Below are positions 26,238 through 32,310 of a stretch of DNA of 43,874 nucleotides, one piece after another. The number at the start of each line of letters is the position of its first letter. Within the stretch, counting starts at the first letter, position 1. Source of the DNA: a virus; IMG/VR virus record IMGVR_UViG_3300024518_000814, positions 1 through 43,874 of that record, one strand, 5' to 3'. The notes under the pieces were generated by a model. The model did no database searches and was not told the origin of the DNA. It saw nothing but the letters and a program-made list of their open reading frames with translations. The position numbers were made by a program, and so were the translations under genes.

Positions 26238-26592
26238 TTAAACCACCTGATATTATGAGGCTTACACCCTTATTCCCGTCATACGAATCTATGAATATAC
26301 CTTCTGTAAACAGGATGGAACCACCCGGTATATCTAGAACGACATTACCTCCATATGGCTGATTGCTATTCGAGTTCAATGTGTCGCAAAATTTAATTTT
26401 GGAATCGCCCGAAATCGAACTGCCGTCATATAAAACTATGATAGGTGAAGATGTCGCTATGATAGATGTGTGATTCGACGAATCACCCGCACTTACAATT
26501 GAGTGTAATCTGCACCTTCCATTCACAGCCTGTGACGAGTATGAACTTCCAGAACCTGGATTTTCCCAATAAACGCAAGACAGTTTCAACAT
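26230..26592 (-). CDS. Beta-rich paralog D of a five-gene array (120 aa)
   Basis: The array motifs are visible: NGRCRLHSIV near residue 24, IVLYDGSSISGDSKIKF in the middle, then IPGGSILFTEGIFIDS and a C-terminal SLIISGGLSA. The ATG shares one base with the previous stop. This copy has three Cys residues (6, 27, 69), more than most siblings. It is likely an exposed structural protein, by analogy with other small beta proteins near capsid and connector genes. No named family is recognised. Confidence 0.7.
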   Translation of the reverse strand: MLKLSCVYWENPGSGSSYSSQAVNGRCRLHSIVSAGDSSNHTSIIATSSPIIVLYDGSSISGDSKIKFCDTLNSNSNQPYGGNVVLDIPGGSILFTEGIFIDSYDGNKGVSLIISGGLSA

Positions 26593-26969
26593 CAGGACAG
26601 ACCTCCGTAATACAGTATTATGGAGAATGCTGACATGGGATCTATTAGTATCCCGCCAGTCTCTGCTGTTGAATCTATGTACATACCATTGCTGAATTCT
26701 ATGTACCCAGAATCTTCTTCAAATGAAATATTAGTAGTCGCTATATACTTATTGCAAGCAACTGTAGGTATTTCAAAAAGGACAGTTCCATTATCATCGG
26801 TACTATCCTTCAATTGTATGGTGCCTATTGCTAAAACCCCGGACACCCCTGGCGCATATTTTGGCATCAACTCAATTCCAAGAAAATTCGAACGACCCAC
26901 TATACGCCTATCTGCATCAGCGGATGCTTCGGTTATGTTGTAAAACAATTTAGATTGAACGGTAGCCAC
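26592..26969 (-). CDS. Beta-rich paralog C of a five-gene array (125 aa)
   Basis: The motifs are GRSNFLGIEL near residue 27, IQLKDSTDDNGTVLFEIP in the middle, YIEFSNGMYIDST, and a C-terminal FSIILYYGGLS. Neighbouring genes on both sides share single-base start/stop overlaps, so translation is likely coupled through the array. This copy has a slightly longer first loop than its siblings. Function unknown; structural role inferred. Confidence 0.7.
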   Translation of the reverse strand: MATVQSKLFYNITEASADADRRIVGRSNFLGIELMPKYAPGVSGVLAIGTIQLKDSTDDNGTVLFEIPTVACNKYIATTNISFEEDSGYIEFSNGMYIDSTAETGGILIDPMSAFSIILYYGGLS

Positions 26970-27304
26970 TATCCACCCTGGTACAGCAATGTAACTGCCC
27001 TTACATTTATCGTTTTCCCAGAACCAGTATTTCCAAAAACAGGAAACACACCATTCGGGAAAAGAATACCTCCATCTGGCAACATGAACGCAGAGTCATA
27101 TGGACACCAGCTTGAGTAATCATATTTAACATTTAACAGGTCGGTGCCGGTGGCACTACCGTCCCTGAAAATAACTTCTCCTTTGGAACCAAGTGTCTCA
27201 TTGCCCAGTGTTAACGACATCCCCAATAGAAGAACTCTTCCCGGCAATAGCAACGAATCTGTAGTTGTAAGAGCATAGTTGTTGTAACACTTGATATCGC
27301 TCAT
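26969..27304 (-). CDS. Beta-rich paralog B of a five-gene array (111 aa)
   Basis: This is the shortest copy. The motifs are LLPGRVLLLGMSL near residue 19, EVIFRDGSATGTDLLNV in the middle, LPDGGILFPNGVFPVFG and a C-terminal VTLLYQGG. The start overlaps the previous stop in an ATGA arrangement. It shows the family signature most clearly, so it is the best query for homology searches. Role inferred as a particle protein. Confidence 0.72.
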   Translation of the reverse strand: MSDIKCYNNYALTTTDSLLLPGRVLLLGMSLTLGNETLGSKGEVIFRDGSATGTDLLNVKYDYSSWCPYDSAFMLPDGGILFPNGVFPVFGNTGSGKTINVRAVTLLYQGG

Positions 27305-27651
27305 CTATAAAATACCGTAATTTCGTCTACCCAATAATCACCGCTGGTTGGAAGTAAGTCGAATTTCAATCCTCCTGGGAACCTTATTCCGCGGCCAGGA
27401 ATCTTTAGATATATTGCGGTATCTGGAAAACCAGTATTGTCTGCCGCATCGAGAATGAAAGCCTCAAACAATGTATTCCCACTGGAATTATCCTTGAACG
27501 ATACAACCCTGGCAGCATCATAAGCACCCGCACTTGACGGAGAAATACGGACACCAAGCAATGCGGTATTCACTCCGCTATTTATAATATTCGTATCCGT
27601 CCCAGACGATGGGGCACTATATGCTTTTGACTGTATAGGGTTTCTGATCAT
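27301..27651 (-). CDS. Beta-rich paralog A of a five-gene array (116 aa)
   Basis: This is the first gene of the array. The motifs are NTALLGVRISP near residue 29, RVVSFKDNSSGNTLFEAF in the middle, IPGRGIRFPGGLKFDLLP and a C-terminal DEITVFYR. It replaces the GGI-F form with GRGIRF and lacks the final Gly-Gly of most siblings. It is preceded by a 71-base gap after the small basic gene, where an array ribosome site could lie. Structural role inferred. Confidence 0.72.
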   Translation of the reverse strand: MIRNPIQSKAYSAPSSGTDTNIINSGVNTALLGVRISPSSAGAYDAARVVSFKDNSSGNTLFEAFILDAADNTGFPDTAIYLKIPGRGIRFPGGLKFDLLPTSGDYWVDEITVFYR

Positions 27652-27722
27652 TTGATAACCGAAATAAATTGGTCAAAATCATATAGAGTAAAAAACATAC
27701 TCTGTACGCCGGTAGACTTCAT

Positions 27723-27911
27723 CTACTTCTTCCTCATCCTACCCAATGTCTTAGCTAGGTTGGCTTGACGCTTAGTGGAAGTTGTGGCCTTGGATCCAGG
27801 CTTAGTCACCTTCTTGGCATACGCGCCGGTACTCATACCAGCTTTCTTGGCCTTGGCTTTAAAAGCCCCAGGCTTCTTGATCGCACCCTTGATCCAGTTT
27901 TCATTAGCCAT
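27723..27911 (-). CDS. Small Lys-rich protein (62 aa)
   Basis: I place the start at the ATG at 27911 (MANENWIKGAIKKPGAFKAK...). A longer frame from 27992 would run through the terminator hairpin and the end of the upstream gene. The protein is extremely basic (Lys/Arg in about a third of positions), with the pattern GAIKKPGAFKAKAKKAGMS. I recall this from short conserved proteins of marine phages. It lies immediately after the terminator of the head block. Function is unknown; nucleic-acid contact is possible from charge. Confidence 0.75.
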   Translation of the reverse strand: MANENWIKGAIKKPGAFKAKAKKAGMSTGAYAKKVTKPGSKATTSTKRQANLAKTLGRMRKK

Positions 27912-27925
27912 TAAGCACCCATAAG

Positions 27926-27951
27926 GAAAAGGGGCACCCGAAGGTGCCCCT
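27926..27951 (-). terminator. Rho-independent terminator with UUCG tetraloop
   Basis: On the minus strand a perfect 8-bp GC stem (GGGGCACC / GGTGCCCC) closes a TTCG loop and is followed by TTTT. It begins 7 bases after the stop of the 175-residue head gene. A C(UUCG)G loop is exceptionally stable, so this should end or strongly reduce head-gene transcripts. Confidence 0.85.
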
Positions 27952-27957
27952 AGTGGA

Positions 27958-28485
27958 TTACGCAATCGCGAACGGAGTAGCGGCAATACCACTGCCCATC
28001 AGAAGCGACTTTGCCGCTATCCACCGAGCGGATGCAACTGCTGTAATCTCCACATAACTACCGATAATCCCACCAGTAGTCGTAGCATTCATATTAATGC
28101 TCGCGAAGTTATCAGCAGCCTCCGCGAGAAATTGGGTTTGAAGTGCGCTTTCAAGCGCAATGGTGATCGGCCCAATAAACTCGTCGGAACCACTCAAATT
28201 AATCTCAGTACCAGCCGCACCCGTGGCAAGCCACAGGAACCTGAATGTTAGTCCGAGATTGCAAAGTTGGTCAGGATTGGTCTTGTCAGAAGGCTCCGTC
28301 GCGACAATCTCAGGAACCGTGAATATCATAGTAGTATCTTCTACTGTAATAAGACGCCCACCGTGATCCGCTGCCGTCAGGGCTAGCGTGTTGTCACCAC
28401 TGGCTACATTCACAACGCTATTGAAACCACTGGGGTTAAACCCAGCTAAAGACCGTACCGGCCCACTAAAGGTTGTTTGTCCCAT
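27958..28485 (-). CDS. Head-associated structural protein (175 aa)
   Basis: The start is well supported by GAGGTGA 7 bases before the ATG. The sequence is Ala/Thr/Ile/Ser-rich with long beta-like stretches (FNSVVNVASGDNTLALTAADHGG and a C-terminal YVEITAVASARWIAAKSLL). It lies between two terminators, directly after the major capsid gene. Position and size suggest a capsid decoration or head-fibre protein, but no family is recognised with confidence. The separate terminators imply its expression level is set apart from that of the capsid gene. Confidence 0.72.
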   Translation of the reverse strand: MGQTTFSGPVRSLAGFNPSGFNSVVNVASGDNTLALTAADHGGRLITVEDTTMIFTVPEIVATEPSDKTNPDQLCNLGLTFRFLWLATGAAGTEINLSGSDEFIGPITIALESALQTQFLAEAADNFASINMNATTTGGIIGSYVEITAVASARWIAAKSLLMGSGIAATPFAIA

Positions 28486-28563
28486 TTTGTATCACCTCGA
28501 TGTACGCATCTACCTCGCCAGTCCGCGTACTGTCTGATTAAGTCTGACGAGTTTGGTTAAATG

Positions 28564-28597
28564 AAAAGGGGAGAGAACCCATTGTCCTCTCCCCCTC
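28564..28597 (-). terminator. Rho-independent terminator after the major capsid gene
   Basis: On the minus strand GGGGAGAG pairs perfectly with CTCTCCCC across an 11-base loop, followed by TTTT. It starts about 37 bases past the capsid stop codon. This is a classic strong terminator placement. Confidence 0.85.
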
Positions 28598-28633
28598 ATT
28601 GTGTCCAATCAATATGATTGTTTCGGTAAAGAT

Positions 28634-29548
28634 CTAGATTCCTTCCGAAGCATACATACCCAAAGGATCGCTCACCCCAAAGGAGAATCTCTCCCTCGCC
28701 TTGAAACGACTATTCGAAGTATCAAAATCAGAATCCATCGAAGTCGTAAGCGGCGCACGGGTGAAGTGTTTCATACCGTTAGGAACATCCGTAACGATAT
28801 ACCATGCGTCTACATCCGTGATGAAGTGGTTAACGCGCCACCCTTCAGGAATGGACCCATTCGTCCTCAGTGCGTTGACATCGTTATCCGCAGTTCCTGC
28901 TCGTAGTTCCGAGTCAAGGATGCGTGTCGCGACGAACGTATTGTCCGGAGCAATGATGAGCTTCCGGGGACGAGCGGCGATCTTCAGACCGCGCTGGTCT
29001 CGGAAGTCCGCAATGTCAATCACTGCCTGCTCCAGAGCGGTCTCATTGAGATCGGTCTGGGTTGCAGGAGTATTGGCATTAACTCCTCCATCAATACGTG
29101 GATGCGATGTGTTGAACAAAGAAACCGCATCCCCACTGTCGAAGTTATCAACTGTCGGCAAACCCTGATTGAGCGGGTAAGCTGACTTGATTTGCTTCGT
29201 GTACGACATAGCACGTGCCAGAGCCTTAGTGTATCTGGCAGAAAGCGAATCGTAGAGATTATCTTCGATTGCTTCTTCGGTGATAGCGAAACCCATCGCT
29301 ACCGTCTCATGCGTATATCGCGCCGTCCAGGCTTCCTGGGCGGTATCGTATGTGATTGCCGAACCTTCCGGCTTCACAGGAGCCTGTCCGAATCCAGACA
29401 AAAGAACCTCTTCTTCAAAGGCTCGATCTGAGGATTCAGTTTCGTAGATCTCCTTGCTCTCATCATCGTAGGACTTGTAGGTCAAGCCAAACAACGCATT
29501 GAGACCAGGGAGCAACTCTTTGAGCATTTGCGCTCTTGAAATAGCCAT
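28634..29548 (-). CDS. Major capsid protein (304 aa)
   Basis: The pattern is that of an HK97-fold capsid protein. It has an N-terminal helix (ISRAQMLKELLPGLNALFG) and an E-loop-like stretch with YDTAQEAWTARYTHETVAMGFAITEEAIEDN. A long backbone helix follows, with LARAMSYTKQIKSA. Later, PRKLIIAPDNTFVATRIL and the WYIVTDVPNGMKHF strand are typical of the axial domain. The length of about 300 is normal. The start follows a strong GGGGAG ribosome site. It lies downstream of the scaffold-like gene and is followed by its own terminator, as expected for the most abundant late product. I know this form as common in marine phages. Confidence 0.88.
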   Translation of the reverse strand: MAISRAQMLKELLPGLNALFGLTYKSYDDESKEIYETESSDRAFEEEVLLSGFGQAPVKPEGSAITYDTAQEAWTARYTHETVAMGFAITEEAIEDNLYDSLSARYTKALARAMSYTKQIKSAYPLNQGLPTVDNFDSGDAVSLFNTSHPRIDGGVNANTPATQTDLNETALEQAVIDIADFRDQRGLKIAARPRKLIIAPDNTFVATRILDSELRAGTADNDVNALRTNGSIPEGWRVNHFITDVDAWYIVTDVPNGMKHFTRAPLTTSMDSDFDTSNSRFKARERFSFGVSDPLGMYASEGI

Positions 29549-29563
29549 TACAATTACTCCCCT

Positions 29564-30166
29564 TCAAGCAGCAGTTGAATTGCTACCATAAACAGTAACA
29601 ACCGGATTCCACTTGACGAGAATATCGTAAGTGGTGCTGGTACCTCCAGCAGGAGCCTCGTTCGAACCGTTCTCAACAAGACCGATGACACGAAGAGCTT
29701 TTGAATCCGCACCAGCATCATCTAGATCTACATAATTTCCGGAAAGTCCGGTCGTTGTAGAACCAGCAGCAACTGTCGGATTGACAATTTGACCAATTTC
29801 TGCCTGAGCAAATGCCGCAGCCGTACTGTACTGACCCTGAATCTTGAAAACAACATCAGGATCCGTAACCACATACGCATAGGCTTCTTTCCTATTGCCC
29901 GCGACACTACTACCTACATAGTGCTGTGCATACTTTTGCTCATTACTTTCATTGACATACCGACAGCCAACAAAAACGCCCAAGGCCGGTGTCGCAGCAA
30001 CGGGTGCTACGCCCCTAATTACAGTACCGGTAGCAGCATCGAACCTAACCAGATCACCGTAGAAAATATCAACCGCTGTGAGTAGCGTGATAGCAAACTG
30101 GTCGAAGCCACCGGTCATGTAAGATGACCCTGCCATCTGCATAGGAACCATTCCATAAGCAGCCAT
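29564..30166 (-). CDS. Head structural protein (200 aa)
   Basis: The N-terminus is Met/Gly-rich (MAAYGMVPMQMAGSSYMTGG). The remainder is Ala/Val/Gly/Thr-rich with beta character, including FYGDLVRFDAATGTVIRG and TPALGVFVGCRYV. Such proteins commonly lie between scaffold and capsid genes in environmental phages and are found in virions. It could be a decoration protein that binds the capsid surface. It has a GGAG ribosome site 9 bases upstream and no sign of truncation. The role is inferred from position. Confidence 0.75.
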   Translation of the reverse strand: MAAYGMVPMQMAGSSYMTGGFDQFAITLLTAVDIFYGDLVRFDAATGTVIRGVAPVAATPALGVFVGCRYVNESNEQKYAQHYVGSSVAGNRKEAYAYVVTDPDVVFKIQGQYSTAAAFAQAEIGQIVNPTVAAGSTTTGLSGNYVDLDDAGADSKALRVIGLVENGSNEAPAGGTSTTYDILVKWNPVVTVYGSNSTAA

Positions 30167-30216
30167 ATCTTTTCTCCAAATTTCTTCAGGCTATGGCCCG
30201 AATAGGAGAATTTCTC

Positions 30217-30693
30217 CTAAGAGCCGTCGCCAAAGGTCACGCGAGAACTTCGCTCCGTAGGGAGCATCGGCATCCTCGCATCTTCTTCTCGCATATAATT
30301 GTTGTCCACCGCAAGCATCTGCTCTTTTGCTTCACCCGAAACGTACTTAGCTTTCGCCCTGTGTCTTTCAACAGGAATCTTGCAAAGCATCAAACCACCC
30401 ACAACAGCAGCCCCGTCAAATCGATTATCGATATCAGACAAGAGCTTCAATTCCGGATGATCTTCAAGCTTGACCGCTACCCAACCCTCTCTAAATCTTT
30501 TGGACACGTTCGTATTGTCAGAATCTCCACGCATGGAGACACGGACCCATCGGAACATCCATCCATCTTGAGGATCTGGAACCGGCAAAACACTCGGCGG
30601 CTTCCATGTTTCTTCACGGGTATCCAACTCTCTCGTCGAATGATCCCTTTTTACGCGAGGATCCTGTTCCTCTTCGTTGATTTCATCAACCAT
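30217..30693 (-). CDS. Conserved head-block protein (158 aa)
   Basis: I place the start at the ATG at 30693, which overlaps the scaffold stop by 8 bases and has GGAG upstream. The longer frame from 30726 lacks a site. The sequence is charged. It has an acidic N-terminus (MVDEINEEEQDP), a central GWMFRWVRVSMRGDSDNTNVSKRFREGW, then ALMLCKIP-like apolar residues and a basic end. I recall similar proteins next to scaffold genes in marine phages, without known function. Translational coupling to the scaffold suggests a role in head assembly. Confidence 0.75.
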   Translation of the reverse strand: MVDEINEEEQDPRVKRDHSTRELDTREETWKPPSVLPVPDPQDGWMFRWVRVSMRGDSDNTNVSKRFREGWVAVKLEDHPELKLLSDIDNRFDGAAVVGGLMLCKIPVERHRAKAKYVSGEAKEQMLAVDNNYMREEDARMPMLPTERSSRVTFGDGS

Positions 30694-31636
30694 TAGCTTG
30701 CTCCAAGGCCAAAACCTGTATGGCATACTGTTCAGGAGTTACACCCAGCCGCTTTGCGAGAGCAACCTGAGTCTTCGTCAATTGGACTTTGCGCGGATTG
30801 GCACCATTATTCCTAGTCGCTGGTGCCACCACCGTCGAAGGTTTTCGGAGAGCCCCATCTGGACGAAGTACTACTTCCTCCGATTCCTCCTGAACCGAAG
30901 GAACCTCTCCGAACTTTTCGGGAAACCTTTCCCGCATCTTGCTGTCTATCCTTGCGTAGTATTGACTTGACCGGGGATCGATGTTCTCTTCACCTACGAT
31001 TGACTCATGAACTGCGTAGGCAAAAGCAGTCATCTCTCGATCCTTGCCAAACCAACCATTACGATTTGACCACTCCAATGCCTTTGGATCGGCAGGAGGT
31101 CTTTCTGCGGGTATTTGAGCAGGACTATCGGTCACAGATGGATCAGGAATAGATGTCTGTGATTGTGTAACTGGAGAATACTCAAGTGCCTTCTTGGCAT
31201 CATAAGAAGCTTTCGAAAGAAGCTCTTGAGCATCTGCGATGGTGGACGAATCCCCATCTTCATGGGCTTGTTCGACTGCTTTCTTAGCAGCCATCAAATC
31301 CGTCTCAGTCCTACTCTTTACCTCGTCTATAAGAACCTGCTCACCTCTATTTACCAATTCGCGAAGCTGTCTGTTTTCATCGGAAACATTCTTTGCATAC
31401 CGAACAGCCTCTTCTTGCATCTTGGTAGCAGACTCCTTCCTTCTCCTCTCTTCATGAAAATCATACTTGAGCTTGTTAATACGCTTTTGAACTGACTTGC
31501 TAATGTTTCGCAGTTCTTCTTCGTTCGAACCGGGTTTTGCAGATGAGACTTGCTCATCAGAATCATAAACATGCTCATCTTCTACAACATTTACCTCAAT
31601 TCCAGAAGAATCTTCATTCTCATGTATTTCACTCAT
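30686..31636 (-). CDS. Scaffolding-like protein (316 aa)
   Basis: The N-terminal 40 residues are acidic. Residues about 45-150 are strongly charged heptad-like helix (KRINKLKYDFHEERRRKESATKMQEEAVRYAK...), then a Pro/Ser linker at 155-185. The C-terminal third has WSNRNGWFGKDREMTAFAYAVHESIV and a final basic KRLGVTPEQYAIQVLAL helix. This is the architecture of phage scaffolds: an elongated helical body with a basic C-terminal capsid-binding helix. Position, just before the capsid genes, agrees. The start overlaps the co-chaperonin stop. No protease motif is visible in it. Confidence 0.8.
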   Translation of the reverse strand: MSEIHENEDSSGIEVNVVEDEHVYDSDEQVSSAKPGSNEEELRNISKSVQKRINKLKYDFHEERRRKESATKMQEEAVRYAKNVSDENRQLRELVNRGEQVLIDEVKSRTETDLMAAKKAVEQAHEDGDSSTIADAQELLSKASYDAKKALEYSPVTQSQTSIPDPSVTDSPAQIPAERPPADPKALEWSNRNGWFGKDREMTAFAYAVHESIVGEENIDPRSSQYYARIDSKMRERFPEKFGEVPSVQEESEEVVLRPDGALRKPSTVVAPATRNNGANPRKVQLTKTQVALAKRLGVTPEQYAIQVLALEQANG

Positions 31637-32037
31637 AGTATCTTCATGACCCCTCTAGGATCATCAACAATAGCTTCCACGGTATCATCATTGATCAATC
31701 GAAATTCCTGACTGCCCACTTGAATCCTGGTTCCGGAATAGGATCTCATGATGATGTAATCACCGGGATGACACCATTTTCCAGACGGAAACTTCTTTTG
31801 ATCCTTGAATGCCAAATCTCCCATCTTCAAAACAAGTCCAACGATGGAACCCACTTCCTCATAATTGAGTACGTCCTGTGGTTTGTATATTCCACCTTCA
31901 GTCTTTGAATCTGCTTTTGGAAGAGCAATGAGAAGCTTCCAGCCTTGTGGCTTGGGAAGCCTGTCACCAGCATTCTTCAAGATCGTGTGATACTCCTCAA
32001 TCTCCTCTGATGATTCACTTTCAGCAGTTGCGCTCAT
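31633..32037 (-). CDS. GroES-like co-chaperonin (134 aa)
   Basis: After an acidic N-terminus, residues about 30-134 follow the Cpn10 beta-barrel pattern. PKPQGWKLLIALPKADSKTEGGIYKP is a barrel strand followed by a mobile-loop equivalent. EVGSIVGLVLKMG and HPGDYIIMRSYSGTRI match the VGDxVxFxxYxG barrel region, and NDDTVEAIV matches the last strand. I choose the ATG at 32037, with AAGGGA upstream. In-frame ATGs at 32043 and 32061 lack spacing. Co-chaperonins encoded by phages, such as T4 gp31, let the host GroEL fold the capsid protein, and this gene lies just upstream of scaffold and capsid. The leader has three hairpins. Confidence 0.8.
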   Translation of the reverse strand: MSATAESESSEEIEEYHTILKNAGDRLPKPQGWKLLIALPKADSKTEGGIYKPQDVLNYEEVGSIVGLVLKMGDLAFKDQKKFPSGKWCHPGDYIIMRSYSGTRIQVGSQEFRLINDDTVEAIVDDPRGVMKIL

Positions 32038-32040
32038 TAA

Positions 32041-32114
32041 CATCCCTTGCAGTGTTTCCACTGATTACAGTCACTTGAAGGGGTGTGACCGTTACCCCTG
32101 CGTCCTTACGGACG
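32041..32114 (-). promoter_or_regulatory. Structured leader before the co-chaperonin gene
   Basis: Three short hairpins occupy the 78-base gap. They are CGTCC-loop-GGACG (32101-32114), AGGGGT-loop-ACCCCT (32079-32099) and CAGTG-GAAA-CACTG (32050-32063), the last with a GNRA tetraloop, ending just before the AAGGGA ribosome site. No T-run follows, so these are not terminators. They may protect or modulate the message. Confidence 0.5.
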
Positions 32115-32115
32115 A

Positions 32116-32307
32116 TCACCCGTCTCTTTCTATCTTACTGAGAATGTCCAAGAACTCAGTCTTGGAGAATGTCAAACCTTCCATATATCCAACCCGGTAT
32201 TTGTAATCCGGAAAATCACTAGCTGAACCTGAACCAAGATCTTCTAAACGATTGCTTATCTCCTCTTCGACCTTGGATATAAACAATGCGGAGATGCTCA
32301 TTCCCAC
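32116..32307 (-). CDS. Small hypothetical protein (63 aa)
   Basis: It starts with GTG at 32307, three bases past the portal stop, with AAGGA 7 bases before. An internal ATG two codons later is possible, but the GGGA before it is too close. It is charged, with SKVEEEISNRLEDLGSG then YKYRVGYMEGLTFSKTEFLDILSKIERDG. This resembles a short helical protein often found between portal and head genes in environmental phages. Function unknown. Confidence 0.65.
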   Translation of the reverse strand: MGMSISALFISKVEEEISNRLEDLGSGSASDFPDYKYRVGYMEGLTFSKTEFLDILSKIERDG

Positions 32308-32310
32308 TGG

